Positions 17,337 through 26,162 of a stretch of 64,000 bases of DNA are shown here, piece after piece (position 1 is the stretch's first letter; each line of letters starts with the position of its first letter). Origin of the DNA: an uncultured Eubacteriales bacterium (GTDB lineage: Bacteria > Bacillota > Clostridia > Oscillospirales > Acutalibacteraceae); NCBI GenBank assembly GCA_900316455.1, contig ONCX01000002.1:1-64000 (forward strand), written 5' to 3'. A program made the position numbers and the translations under genes. The notes under the pieces are model-generated. The model was given only the letters and a program-made list of their open reading frames with translations. It was not told the origin of the DNA and did not search any database.

Positions 17337-20036
17337 TTATTCGGTTCTCAGCGCGACCACGGGATCCTTCTTGGCGGCGAGTCCGGAGGGAATGAGTCCA
17401 GCTATGAGCGTGAGCGCCATGCTGATTATAACAAGTATCACAGCGCCATTGAACGGCAGCCTTGAAACATTCGATATTCCGGAGAGGGATTTGATAAGCG
17501 CGTTGACCGGCAGATTCAACAGCAGCGTTGTCCCTATGCCGATAGCGCCCGCTACAAAGCCTATAATGAGAGTTTCGGCGTTGAATACACGCGAAATATC
17601 CTTCTTGGAAGCGCCTATCGAACGCAGGATTCCTATTTCCTTTGTGCGCTCCAGCACGGAAATGTAGGTGATAATTCCTATCATTATCGACGAAACGACA
17701 AGGGATATCGACACAAAGGCAATCAGCACATATGATATCATGTTGATAATGGTGGAAATTGAGCTCATCATGATTCCTACAAGGTCGGAATAGGTGATCT
17801 GTTCCTCTTCGGACTTATCCTTGTTGTAATCGCTGATGATTTTTTCTATGCTTTCCTTGGATTCAAAGTCAATTGGGTACAGTCTTATCGCGCTCGGATC
17901 GTCAAGGTCGGCAACGCCTAATTTATCAAGATTTTCTTCATAGGTGGATTCCGGCTGCGCCTGTTCCATATAACCCGCGATAAGCGCGGCGCGTTCCTCC
18001 TCCGAAAGAGTTGCAAGATACTGCTGCGTTTCCTCCGGAAGCGTGGAAATAAATTCCTGCATCTGCTGGCGTTTAAGCTCCGCCTCCTGCTGATATTCGG
18101 CTATCTGTTCCGGCGTCATCGCGGTGAAATCCGGCGTCTGAGGCTTTTCCTCCTCTTCACGCTCAAACGGAAGTCCGGTGAATACGTCGGTTTTGGGGTC
18201 GGCTTTCTGCGCCTTAACAAGCTCGCTCTGATTTGTCTGTTCTATGACGTACTGCATAAGCTCGTGGGTATATCCCACAACACCGGTTATCGAAGCCGAA
18301 GCCGCGTCGGAATTCGGACGGACTATGCCGACTACCTTCAGATCAAGTCCGCCGTCTACAGCCTTCTTCAGAAGAATGTCGTCGTCGCGGAGATCCTTGT
18401 AGGCGCCGGTTACCGGATCCTTTGCGTAAAGCTCGCTGCTGAGAAGCAGCTTGAATTTCAGGTTGAGAAGCTCGTCGTAGGTGAATGACAGCGACGGAAT
18501 GTCCACAGCCTCACCCGACATTACCTTTCTCATGGTTTCGTCAACCTCGCGCTGATCCTTGAGTCCCAGCGAATAAAGCTCAACGTCGCTTATTTCGTTT
18601 TTCTTTGTGACGGCAATGACGATTTCATCAAACGACTGCGGCCACCTGCCGGCGAGAACGTCGTACTGCGAATCGAGAAGCTCCTGATTCCGAAGCAGCT
18701 CGCTCCAGAAATTATCCGAATTCTGAGTGAATATTGAGGACGTGCCGGACGCCTGCTGAGGCATCATTTTTTCAAGAACCTTGCTGGGATTTACCTGAAT
18801 GGCTCCGTTTGACGTGTCGGCGCTGAATACGTTGAGCGGCGCGTCGTAGGAATACTGAATGGCGCTGGTGTAGTCCGACATTTTTTTGCCGTTTTCGTCC
18901 GTTTCGATATATTTCTTGAAATCGGCGAGGTTGTTTGTCTTTGCCTCTGTTATCATCGTGTTCATGAGGTCAGCCATTACGGTTGACGAATACACCTTGT
19001 CCTTATCGTGATCAGCGTCGGCGGAGCGTTCGTCCTGCAGCGTTGCGATCATGGTTGCGAGATCCACCGATTCCTTCTGGATTGTAAGCGGATAAGACGA
19101 AAGAGTGTCCTCCTGTGCCCTGTCGATGTAGAGCTGGAAGCCGTTGGAGAGCGACAGTATAAGCGCTATGCCTATTATGCCTATGCTTCCCGCGAAGGCT
19201 GTCAGGATTGTGCGTCCCTTCTTGGTCATAAGGTTGTTGAGCGACAGCGAAAACGCCGTCAGAATTGACATTGAGGTTTTACCGCTTCTGCCCTTTTTAT
19301 TCTTCCTGCCCTTCTTTTTGCTTCCGCTGTCGGAATCAGCCGCGGCGGGTTCTTCGGGGGCATAGGGATTTGAGTCGTCTGTTATTCTGCCGTCGAGCAG
19401 CTTCACTATGCGGGAGGAATACTGTTGGGCGAGGTCGGGATTGTGCGTTACCATTATGACAAGCTTTTCCTTGGCTATTTCCTTGAGCAGCTCCATTATC
19501 TGTACGCTCGTGACTGAATCGAGCGCGCCCGTCGGTTCGTCGGCAAGCAGAATTTCAGGGTCGTTGACGAGTGCGCGGGCGATGGCTACGCGCTGCATCT
19601 GACCGCCCGACATCTGATTCGGCTTTTTGCGGAGCTGGTCGCCGAGTCCCACCTTTTCCAGAACTTCCTTTGCGCGTCTGCGGCGTTCGGATTTGGAAAC
19701 GCCTGAGAGTGTCAGAGCAAGCTCCACGTTGGAAAGAACCGTCTGGTGCGGTATGAGATTATAATTCTGAAACACAAAGCCTATGGAATGGTTGCGGTAC
19801 GAATCCCAGTCCGCGTCCCTGAATTTTTTGGTGGACCTGCCGTTGATGCTCAGATCGCCGCTGTCGTATCTGTCCAGACCGCCGATGATATTGAGCATTG
19901 TCGTCTTACCGCAGCCGGAGGGGCCGAGTATGGATACGAATTCGTTTCCGCGGAATTCTATATTTATACCGTTAAGCGCCGTGACCTTCGTACTTCCGCT
20001 CGAATACGATTTTACAATGTCGGTTAGTTTAAGCAT
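17337..20036 (-). CDS. MacB-like ABC transporter: ATPase fused to FtsX-type permease
   Basis: The 899-residue protein joins an ATPase and a permease in one chain. Residues 1-225 hold the LolD/MacB-type ATPase: Walker A GPSGCGKTT, signature MSGGQMQRVAIARAL, Walker B ILLADEPTGALD. A Lys/Gly-rich linker leads to the first membrane helix (about 280-300), then a 460-residue extracytoplasmic part rich in Gln and Glu, and three C-terminal helices with the FtsX-like signature ERTKEIGILRSIGASKKDI. Such mechanotransmission proteins do not move substrate through a pore; they export peptides or lipids or control cell-wall enzymes. AAAAAGGAAAG precedes the ATG. It stands alone, so its substrate is unknown. 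Confidence 0.9.
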   Translation of the reverse strand: MLKLTDIVKSYSSGSTKVTALNGINIEFRGNEFVSILGPSGCGKTTMLNIIGGLDRYDSGDLSINGRSTKKFRDADWDSYRNHSIGFVFQNYNLIPHQTVLSNVELALTLSGVSKSERRRRAKEVLEKVGLGDQLRKKPNQMSGGQMQRVAIARALVNDPEILLADEPTGALDSVTSVQIMELLKEIAKEKLVIMVTHNPDLAQQYSSRIVKLLDGRITDDSNPYAPEEPAAADSDSGSKKKGRKNKKGRSGKTSMSILTAFSLSLNNLMTKKGRTILTAFAGSIGIIGIALILSLSNGFQLYIDRAQEDTLSSYPLTIQKESVDLATMIATLQDERSADADHDKDKVYSSTVMADLMNTMITEAKTNNLADFKKYIETDENGKKMSDYTSAIQYSYDAPLNVFSADTSNGAIQVNPSKVLEKMMPQQASGTSSIFTQNSDNFWSELLRNQELLDSQYDVLAGRWPQSFDEIVIAVTKKNEISDVELYSLGLKDQREVDETMRKVMSGEAVDIPSLSFTYDELLNLKFKLLLSSELYAKDPVTGAYKDLRDDDILLKKAVDGGLDLKVVGIVRPNSDAASASITGVVGYTHELMQYVIEQTNQSELVKAQKADPKTDVFTGLPFEREEEEKPQTPDFTAMTPEQIAEYQQEAELKRQQMQEFISTLPEETQQYLATLSEEERAALIAGYMEQAQPESTYEENLDKLGVADLDDPSAIRLYPIDFESKESIEKIISDYNKDKSEEEQITYSDLVGIMMSSISTIINMISYVLIAFVSISLVVSSIMIGIITYISVLERTKEIGILRSIGASKKDISRVFNAETLIIGFVAGAIGIGTTLLLNLPVNALIKSLSGISNVSRLPFNGAVILVIISMALTLIAGLIPSGLAAKKDPVVALRTE

Positions 20037-20150
20037 TTTTTCACTTTCCTTTTTTTGTTGGAATTACTGCTGCATATTATATTTTTCCAATATTAATTCA
20101 TTTTAAACAATCCGAAATCCGGTTGAATGGAATTTGCGGATAATATTCAT

Positions 20151-21935
20151 TTACCATCTCACGATAACAACGCCGTTGGGGTGGAGCCAGCCATTGTCAT
20201 AGAGGTTGGCGAAGAATATCTCCTTGCCCTCCATGTAGGGAGTCTGCACCGTTTCATCGGAGCAGTTGATTATTATTTTCAGCTGGTGATTCTCGCAGTC
20301 GAGCTTGAGGTATTCTATAACCCTGTCGTTTGGTATCTCGTTAGGAAAGTGGAAATTTCGACTGCGGAAGAGCGGTTCGTTTTTACGCAGCCAGATAAGG
20401 CGCTTGACCATGTTTATTCTGTCGTTGAACTGTCCGGAATCTATCTTGTCCCACGGCATACAGCGGCGGCAGTCGGGGTCGCCTCCGCCGTCCATGCCTA
20501 TCTCCGTGCCGTAATAAATGCAGGGGCTTCCGGGCATGGTGAAAAGAACGGCGAGCTGCTGATAGACGAGGTTTATGTCGCAGTGATTGCGGCGGAACAC
20601 CCTGTCGGTGTCGTGCGAATCGAGCAGGTTGAAGAGAACGTCGTTCGTGTGCTGCATATACATTGTATAGCAGCGGTTCACCATATATTCAAAGTCGCGC
20701 TTTTTGCGGGAACGGTCTATCCAGAAATCGGTTATGCTGTGAGAAAGAGGATAATTCATGACCGAGTCGAATTCGTCGCCGCGCAGCCACGGCATTGCGT
20801 TGTGCCATATTTCGCCCAGAATGTAGAATTCGGGGTCGATTTTTTTGAGGGTATAACGCAGCGTCTTGCAGAACTGATGGGAGATTTCGTTGGCAACGTC
20901 AAGGCGTATGCCGTCGATGTGATAATCCCTTGCCCAGTGTTCTATGACGCCGACAAGATATTCCACAAGCTCAGGATTGTTGGTGTTTAGCTTTGGCATG
21001 TTGGCAAAGAAGCCGAATGAATAGAATTTGCCGTCGCGGGTATCCCAGCGGTTCCTGTCTATGGGCCATTGATTTATCATGAACCAGTTGTAATATTTTG
21101 ATTCGGGACCGTGCTCCAGAACGTCCTGCCACGGGGCGAAGAATTCTCCGCAGTGATTGAATACTCCGTCGAGCATGACCCTTATGCCGCGCTCATGGGC
21201 TTTTTCCACGAATTCGCCGAATTTTTCCTCGTCGCCGAAGTTGTGGTCTATCTTCATATAGTCGGTGGTGTTGTACTTGTGGGTGGAGGGAGCCTCGAAT
21301 ATAGGCGTGACGTAAATGCCGGTTATGCCCAAATCCGCGAGGTAATCAAGGCGGTTGATTATGCCCTGAAGGTCGCCGCCGTAGAACTGCTCGTTAGTCA
21401 CGGGCGTTGTATCGTCAGCCCACGGAAGCGTACCGGGCGGGTTGATTTCAGGGTCGCCGTTGCAGAAGCGCTCCGGAAATATCTGATACCACACGGCGTC
21501 GTTTACCCATTTCGGTGTGTAGTTGATGTCTGACGGATTCATCCACGGAAATGTGAAGCACTGCATCATCTTGCCCTCTAAATACACCTGCTCCTCACTG
21601 AGAACACCGTCCTCAAAGTAGTACCATGTTTCCCGTTCCCCGCCGTATTCCTCGCGGCTCACAAGCTCGAAGAAATAACGGCAGCGCTTGTACTGAGGAA
21701 CTATGGTAGTCGTCCACCACAGCTGATGTGCCAGACGCTTCTTGAACGGCACGGGAAGACGCACGCCTTCCCAGTTATTCTGCGCTCCTAAAATGCCGGT
21801 GGCGAAAGGGTCTCCGTAGTGAATATAGACTTCTTCCACGTCGTAGCCGGTCTTGAGGTTTACGATAAGCTCGTTAGAATTATTCATGTAGCAATAATTA
21901 TCGCTCGCAATATGATAGACCGCTTCAAATTTCAT
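20151..21935 (-). CDS. GH13 alpha-amylase family enzyme, neopullulanase/cyclomaltodextrinase type
   Basis: The 594-residue enzyme has an N-terminal beta domain of CBM34 type (about 1-120) and a GH13 barrel. Conserved regions are visible: VMLDGVFNHC (region I), GIRLDVANE with the nucleophile Asp near 347, ILGEIWH with the acid/base Glu near 376, and LLDSHDTDR. No signal peptide is present, so it acts in the cytoplasm on imported maltodextrins or cyclodextrins. A GTG at 21944 is in frame, but the SD GGAAAGGA (21947-21954) is only 2 nt from it and 11 nt from ATG 21935, so the ATG is preferred. No sugar transporter or other amylolytic gene is adjacent. Confidence 0.9.
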   Translation of the reverse strand: MKFEAVYHIASDNYCYMNNSNELIVNLKTGYDVEEVYIHYGDPFATGILGAQNNWEGVRLPVPFKKRLAHQLWWTTTIVPQYKRCRYFFELVSREEYGGERETWYYFEDGVLSEEQVYLEGKMMQCFTFPWMNPSDINYTPKWVNDAVWYQIFPERFCNGDPEINPPGTLPWADDTTPVTNEQFYGGDLQGIINRLDYLADLGITGIYVTPIFEAPSTHKYNTTDYMKIDHNFGDEEKFGEFVEKAHERGIRVMLDGVFNHCGEFFAPWQDVLEHGPESKYYNWFMINQWPIDRNRWDTRDGKFYSFGFFANMPKLNTNNPELVEYLVGVIEHWARDYHIDGIRLDVANEISHQFCKTLRYTLKKIDPEFYILGEIWHNAMPWLRGDEFDSVMNYPLSHSITDFWIDRSRKKRDFEYMVNRCYTMYMQHTNDVLFNLLDSHDTDRVFRRNHCDINLVYQQLAVLFTMPGSPCIYYGTEIGMDGGGDPDCRRCMPWDKIDSGQFNDRINMVKRLIWLRKNEPLFRSRNFHFPNEIPNDRVIEYLKLDCENHQLKIIINCSDETVQTPYMEGKEIFFANLYDNGWLHPNGVVIVRW

Positions 21936-22000
21936 GTCTGGCACTGTCCTTTCCGTATTTAGTCATGATATCTTATCTTAATTATACAGGACAACGGGCA

Positions 22001-22043
22001 AAAAATCAACCCATATACTTCCTTGTGACGGAAATATATGGGT
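22001..22043 (-). terminator. Terminator after the DUF2304 gene
   Basis: ACCCATATACTTCC (22009-22022) pairs with GGAAATATATGGGT (22030-22043) around a 7-nt loop. Read leftward the hairpin is followed by TTGATTTTTTG, so it terminates the gene ending at 22081. Confidence 0.8.
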
Positions 22044-22080
22044 AAAATTATGTGATGGATTTTGTTGCAATATTACGGCA

Positions 22081-22623
22081 TTATTTAATTGTGACTTCTA
22101 CTTTTTTTTCGTCCGGATCGCTTTTTTCCGGCTGATTTTTATTTTCGCCTGATTCAAGCTCGGCAATTCGCTTTTTCAGCTTGTTTATCTCATGCTTTTG
22201 CAGCGATACCACCGAACCGAGCTCCACTAACTTAGAGAGTATTTCGGATATCTGGCACATCTGCTTGAATGCGAGGTAATAGAGCAGCGCGATGAATGGC
22301 ACTGTTACCACGAGGGCATAGCCGAAGGTGAGGTGCGTCTTGTCGGCAACGTAATATGTCAGTTCGGGCCACATACCGTAGACAAAGAGAAGAAATGCAG
22401 GAAGCGTCCACAGCAGGAAAGCCGATTCCTTTATCTGACTTTTCAGCATGCGCTTGAACAAAAACCATATTACAAGCAGACTGATGGCAACCATTGCTAT
22501 CCTTACTGCGGAATTCATACCGATTTCGGTATGGCTCAGATTGCGAAGCACAGCCGTAAGCCATGCCTTGATAGCGTCAAGTACATCTATAAAAATATTT
22601 CCGGATCCGTTCAAATTTATCAC
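22081..22623 (-). CDS. DUF2304-like membrane protein with C-terminal coiled coil
   Basis: The 180-residue protein has three membrane helices with the DUF2304 pattern: a first helix around AVRIAMVAISLLVIWFLFKRM, then ESAFLLWTLPAFLLFVYGMWPEL, and FGYALVVTVPFIALLYYLAF. A coiled coil (LQKHEINKLKKRIAELESG) and a Lys/Glu-rich cytosolic tail follow. DUF2304 proteins are often encoded with polyprenyl-phosphate GT2 transferases, such as the one at 16495, and are thought to assist lipid-linked sugar handling; that link is inference here because two unrelated genes lie between. The start is GTG 22623 after AGGGAAACAC. Confidence 0.75.
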   Translation of the reverse strand: MINLNGSGNIFIDVLDAIKAWLTAVLRNLSHTEIGMNSAVRIAMVAISLLVIWFLFKRMLKSQIKESAFLLWTLPAFLLFVYGMWPELTYYVADKTHLTFGYALVVTVPFIALLYYLAFKQMCQISEILSKLVELGSVVSLQKHEINKLKKRIAELESGENKNQPEKSDPDEKKVEVTIK

Positions 22624-22830
22624 CGTGTTTCCCTGAAAAAAATTTTCCGTTTATCATTATAGCACGTTTTTTTAGTAAAGACAATATAATTTAAATAAAA
22701 AAGCAATTTTTTTCGGGGAAACCGGACTCAGCATAAATCTGCTTATTGCGTGAATGTTTACAATGTGGAAAATTTGCCATAATTTATAAAAAATTTACAA
22801 ATCGTGTTCTATAATTATGTTAAAAAGCAC

Positions 22831-22858
22831 TTGATTTATTGTGGAAAGTGTATATAAT
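22831..22858 (+). promoter_or_regulatory. Promoter of the PAS-GGDEF-GAF gene
   Basis: TTGATT at 22831-22836 and TATAAT at 22853-22858 are 16 bp apart. The surrounding 346-bp gap (22624-22969) is AT-rich and shows no other gene. The predicted leader is about 105 nt and shows no aptamer I recognise. Confidence 0.65.
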
Positions 22859-22969
22859 TATGTTGGAAGTGTTATATAAACGTTTCGGCGATGACGCTTG
22901 CTTTACAAATTGCCGGTTATCCATATATTCAGACTTTTGATATTTTTATTAAAAGCGGGGGGTGATCTG

Positions 22970-25321
22970 ATGAATTCGTCAGGCTTTGTTTCTACAAATC
23001 TGAACTGCGGCTTTTTTGACATTTATCCGTCTGTGGGATTTGAAATAGTAAATCCGGGCATAAATCTCAGCCGTGTGCTGGGAATGAGTCCGGCTGACAG
23101 CGCCGAGGGACTCAACTATATTGATCTTGTTTGTCCCGAAGACAGGGAACAGGTATCGGAAGCAATGCTCGAGGTATACAACGACGGCTTGAACTGCGAG
23201 GAAATGAGACGACAGGGCAGGTGCATCAGACACCGTCTGCTCATGCCGGACGAGAGAGTCGTGATTGTTTCACTGATATTCTGTTTTTATCCCAAGGGAT
23301 ATCTTGCCTGTTCGGTCATGCGCATGTATGACGATATCACCGGCGAGACTGAGACCAAGTACCGTTCAAACAGCGTCCTTGAATCCTTTGCGATAAGTAT
23401 GGCTGTCGTCCACTTCAATTCTGAGGGACAGATAGCCCTCAATTACGCTAATGACGATTTTTACCGCATGATCGGCTGGAACCGTCTGGAATTCAAGGAT
23501 TATTTCAATGAGTGCATAGGGGACACTATAATTCACCCCGACGATTTTGAGAAATTCCGTTCCACTCTTCTTTCGATGAGCGAGGAATGCCGCGAGGCAG
23601 TGTTCGAGACACGTATTCTGAATTTGAGCGGCGTTATGACCATTCATGAGGTGCGTACACGCTTTTTGGACATGGAAAACGGATGTGCGCTCGTCACGGT
23701 TATTTTTGCCGACATAACCGAGCGCAAGCGTCTTCGCAGGGAACTTATGATAAAGAATGAGCGGTACAATATTATTCAGAAAAGCTCCGAGCAGACGATT
23801 TTTGACTACGACACGGAAAAGGACGTCTGTCTGTTATCCGGCAGCAAAATCAGGGTAGAAAAGTATCTCTCTGTGTACAGCTACAATACGCGGACTAACG
23901 AAGTTGTCATAGAGGATTTCTTTAACGGGCAGTTTGCTCTCAACATTATGAGCAAGAACGATTACAGCAAGGTCTGCGAGGCGTTTGCCGACGCTATTGT
24001 TGACGGCGCGGACGGTTCTTTTGATTTTGAGGCTTTTCCCATGGGTCAGACCTCCGGCAGTTGGCTCAACTGCACATACAGCGCCATTAAGGACGATATG
24101 GGCAATGTAATCCGCATTGTGGGCAGAATCAAGAATATTGACAAGCAGAAGAAAGCCGAGCAGTTGATTGAAAGGCGAATGAAATCCGATATGCTGACCG
24201 GACTTCTCAACAAGGAAACAGCAAAAGCGCAGATCCGTGAATTTCTCGAATCTCAGGGCAATATGTCGCCGGACAGCGAGAAATTCCATGTGATGATGGT
24301 GATTGACCTTGACAATTTCCACCTGATAAACGAATGCTTCGGTCACACATTCGGCGACAATGTGCTGAAGGAATTTGCCTCCGATATCAAATCATCATTC
24401 AGGGATACCGATATTGTTTCGCGTCTTGTGGGCGACAGATTCATGGTGCTTATGAAGGACGTTACGCAGAAATTTGCTGTAAAAAAGGCGGGCAGGCTTT
24501 GCCGCAGTCTTGTAAAGAATTACGGCGTACAGAATACGGTTGTAGTGAGCTGCAGTATAGGCGTTGCGTTTTTCGGCAAGGACGCGTTTGGCTTTGACGA
24601 GCTTTATCAGTACGCTGACCGCGCTGTATATGAGGCGAAAAAGAACGGCAAGGCGGCTTATTGCATTTATGACAAGGAGCTTCGGGCTGATTACAGCGTT
24701 GTAAAGGAAACGGTGCAGAGCGCTGGTCCGGAAAGCGGTCAGACCTCTTCAGAGATAGGTGATATCGACGCGGGCATGATGGATGTAGCCTTTTCGCTGC
24801 TTTCCGCGTCAAGCGACATTTACGGCACTATGGAAATACTTCTGCGTACTGTAGGCAGAAAGTACAACCTCAGCATTGTGTCGCTTTATATCAAGGGCTA
24901 CAATAAGGGCGAGAAGCTCAAGACAGTTTCCCGCTGGATCAGCAACAGGAATATTCCCAAACGCGACGGACGTTCTCCGCTTATTGTAAATCACGTTGAC
25001 CTTGACGCCGAGATCGGAAATTCAGGTATAAGGTGCATTTCCGATGTAGGCACATGCAGCATGCAACCCGCTCTCAGGAATCTTCTGAAGGAGGACGGAA
25101 TGATTTCTCTGGTAATCTGCGGGCTTGAAGGACGTTCGGGGGAGAATTTCGGTTACATTGTGCTGACTCAGCTTGACCGAAAACGCAAATGGAGCCGTAA
25201 GGAAGCCAACACATTCAAGTATCTGGCAAAAATACTGTCAGTAGCGCTTTCGGAGAAATACGCGGAGCGTTCCATCAAAGCGACAGGCATAGAAGACATG
25301 CCGCCGAAAAATGAAGAATAA
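22970..25321 (+). CDS. PAS-GGDEF-GAF signalling protein with decayed cyclase site and intact I-site
   Basis: The 783-residue cytosolic protein has two or three PAS-like domains (within about 25-400), a GGDEF domain (about 410-575, beginning DMLTGLLNKETA) and a C-terminal GAF-like domain (about 610-770). The signature is VGDRF (V487-F491) instead of GGDEF/GGEEF: the first Gly and the metal-binding Glu are gone, so synthesis of c-di-GMP is unlikely. The product-binding RxxD is intact as R478-D-T-D481, at the standard nine-residue offset. It may therefore be a c-di-GMP receptor. Start ATG 22970 follows GGGGGGTGATC; the frame is open 24 codons further upstream but without an SD. Confidence 0.85.
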   Translation: MNSSGFVSTNLNCGFFDIYPSVGFEIVNPGINLSRVLGMSPADSAEGLNYIDLVCPEDREQVSEAMLEVYNDGLNCEEMRRQGRCIRHRLLMPDERVVIVSLIFCFYPKGYLACSVMRMYDDITGETETKYRSNSVLESFAISMAVVHFNSEGQIALNYANDDFYRMIGWNRLEFKDYFNECIGDTIIHPDDFEKFRSTLLSMSEECREAVFETRILNLSGVMTIHEVRTRFLDMENGCALVTVIFADITERKRLRRELMIKNERYNIIQKSSEQTIFDYDTEKDVCLLSGSKIRVEKYLSVYSYNTRTNEVVIEDFFNGQFALNIMSKNDYSKVCEAFADAIVDGADGSFDFEAFPMGQTSGSWLNCTYSAIKDDMGNVIRIVGRIKNIDKQKKAEQLIERRMKSDMLTGLLNKETAKAQIREFLESQGNMSPDSEKFHVMMVIDLDNFHLINECFGHTFGDNVLKEFASDIKSSFRDTDIVSRLVGDRFMVLMKDVTQKFAVKKAGRLCRSLVKNYGVQNTVVVSCSIGVAFFGKDAFGFDELYQYADRAVYEAKKNGKAAYCIYDKELRADYSVVKETVQSAGPESGQTSSEIGDIDAGMMDVAFSLLSASSDIYGTMEILLRTVGRKYNLSIVSLYIKGYNKGEKLKTVSRWISNRNIPKRDGRSPLIVNHVDLDAEIGNSGIRCISDVGTCSMQPALRNLLKEDGMISLVICGLEGRSGENFGYIVLTQLDRKRKWSRKEANTFKYLAKILSVALSEKYAERSIKATGIEDMPPKNEE

Positions 25322-25325
25322 TTTA

Positions 25326-25363
25326 CAGCGCGTTTTATTAAGTATAAAACGCGCTGATTTTTT
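25326..25363 (+). terminator. Terminator after the PAS-GGDEF-GAF gene
   Basis: CAGCGCGTTTTAT (25326-25338) pairs perfectly with ATAAAACGCGCTG (25344-25356) around a 5-nt loop, followed by ATTTTTT. It begins five bases after the stop codon. Confidence 0.95.
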
Positions 25364-25371
25364 GAAGAGAA

Positions 25372-25406
25372 ATTGTCAACCATATTTTATGAAAAAGGTT
25401 GACAAT
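25372..25406 (+). promoter_or_regulatory. BirA box: biotin repressor operator of bioY
   Basis: ATTGTCAACC (25372-25381) and GGTTGACAAT (25397-25406) are perfect inverted repeats separated by 15 bp, the known form of the BirA site in Firmicutes. The right half contains the -35 hexamer of the bioY promoter, so biotin-loaded BirA would block RNA polymerase directly. Confidence 0.92.
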
Positions 25407-25427
25407 ACAGAGCTAAGATGTTATAAT
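25399..25427 (+). promoter_or_regulatory. Consensus promoter of bioY
   Basis: TTGACA at 25399-25404 and TATAAT at 25422-25427 are both perfect and 17 bp apart. The leader up to the bioY start is about 100 nt. Confidence 0.92.
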
Positions 25428-25453
25428 TTCAACGCGACAAAAGAAAAATGCAT

Positions 25454-25519
25454 AGCGCAGATCGTAACCAGCGAGCGACGCGCTTTCTTTTTTCTAAGTT
25501 TATTATCTTTGCGTCGCTT
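25454..25519 (+). promoter_or_regulatory. bioY leader with two mutually exclusive pairings
   Basis: AGCGC (25454-25458) can pair with GCGCT (25480-25484) in front of a run TTTCTTTTTT, like a weak terminator. Alternatively AGCGACGC (25474-25481) can pair perfectly with GCGTCGCT (25511-25518), which ends a few bases before the GGAGG of bioY. The two use overlapping bases, so the leader could switch; whether it does is not shown by sequence alone. Confidence 0.4.
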
Positions 25520-25535
25520 TTGGAGGTAATTATTT

Positions 25536-26102
25536 ATGAATGATCCCGCAATAAAAAAGAAAAAATTCGCTCTTACTACTGCAGATATCGCTGTCATTTC
25601 ACTGTCCGCGGCTGTTATTACCGTTTGCTCTTGGATATGTATACCCACAGTCGTGCCGTTTACTCTTCAGACATTCGCTGTGTTTGCCATCGCGGGATTA
25701 TTCGGAATGAAACGTTCTGTTTTCTCAATGCTTGTATATATCCTGCTGGCCGCAATAGGCTTGCCAGTTCTTTCAGGATTCAAAGGAGGCTTTGACAAGA
25801 TAATCGGAACTACAGGCGGGTATATTGTCGGATTTGTCTTTATCGCTGTGATTGTCGGATTCGCTTCGGACAGATACGGACGGCGTATTCTGCCGCTTAC
25901 GCTCTCCATGCTGCTTGGACTTGCGGTCTGCTACGCTTTCGGTACGGCGTGGTTCATGCTGGTTTACGCCCGCACAAGCGGCGCGGTGGGACTTGGTACG
26001 GTTCTGGGCTGGTGCGTTCTGCCGTTTATCATTCCGGACTGCATCAAAATCGCCTGTGCCGTGATTATATCAAACCGCGCCGGCAGATTTATAAAGGGGT
26101 AA
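25536..26102 (+). CDS. bioY: BioY biotin transporter (ECF S component)
   Basis: The 188-residue membrane protein has about six helices and the BioY pattern: VPFTLQTFAVFAIAGLFGMK, AAIGLPVLSGFKGG, GTTGGYIVGF and CYAFGTAWFML. It is the substrate-binding component that captures biotin and works with the shared ECF ATPases and EcfT, which must be encoded elsewhere. The ATG follows GGAGG. The BirA operator and promoter upstream show that expression falls when biotin is plentiful. No biotin synthesis genes are nearby, which suggests a scavenging role. Confidence 0.95.
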   Translation: MNDPAIKKKKFALTTADIAVISLSAAVITVCSWICIPTVVPFTLQTFAVFAIAGLFGMKRSVFSMLVYILLAAIGLPVLSGFKGGFDKIIGTTGGYIVGFVFIAVIVGFASDRYGRRILPLTLSMLLGLAVCYAFGTAWFMLVYARTSGAVGLGTVLGWCVLPFIIPDCIKIACAVIISNRAGRFIKG

Positions 26103-26111
26103 AATTACATA

Positions 26112-26140
26112 TTGCGTTCCCGCCCGCATTGAAGTATAAT
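26112..26140 (+). promoter_or_regulatory. Probable promoter of the phosphatase gene
   Basis: TTGCGT at 26112-26117 and a perfect TATAAT at 26135-26140 are 17 bp apart, directly upstream of the SD GGGAGGCGG. The -35 matches only three of six positions. Read-through from bioY is also possible because no terminator separates the genes. Confidence 0.55.
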
Positions 26141-26162
26141 TGTGTTGTGGGAGGCGGTATGT

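Noticed and set aside
20127..20990. Plus-strand open frame of 287 codons opposite the GH13 gene
   Set aside because: The GH13 frame has all catalytic regions; the opposite frame has no motif or start signal.
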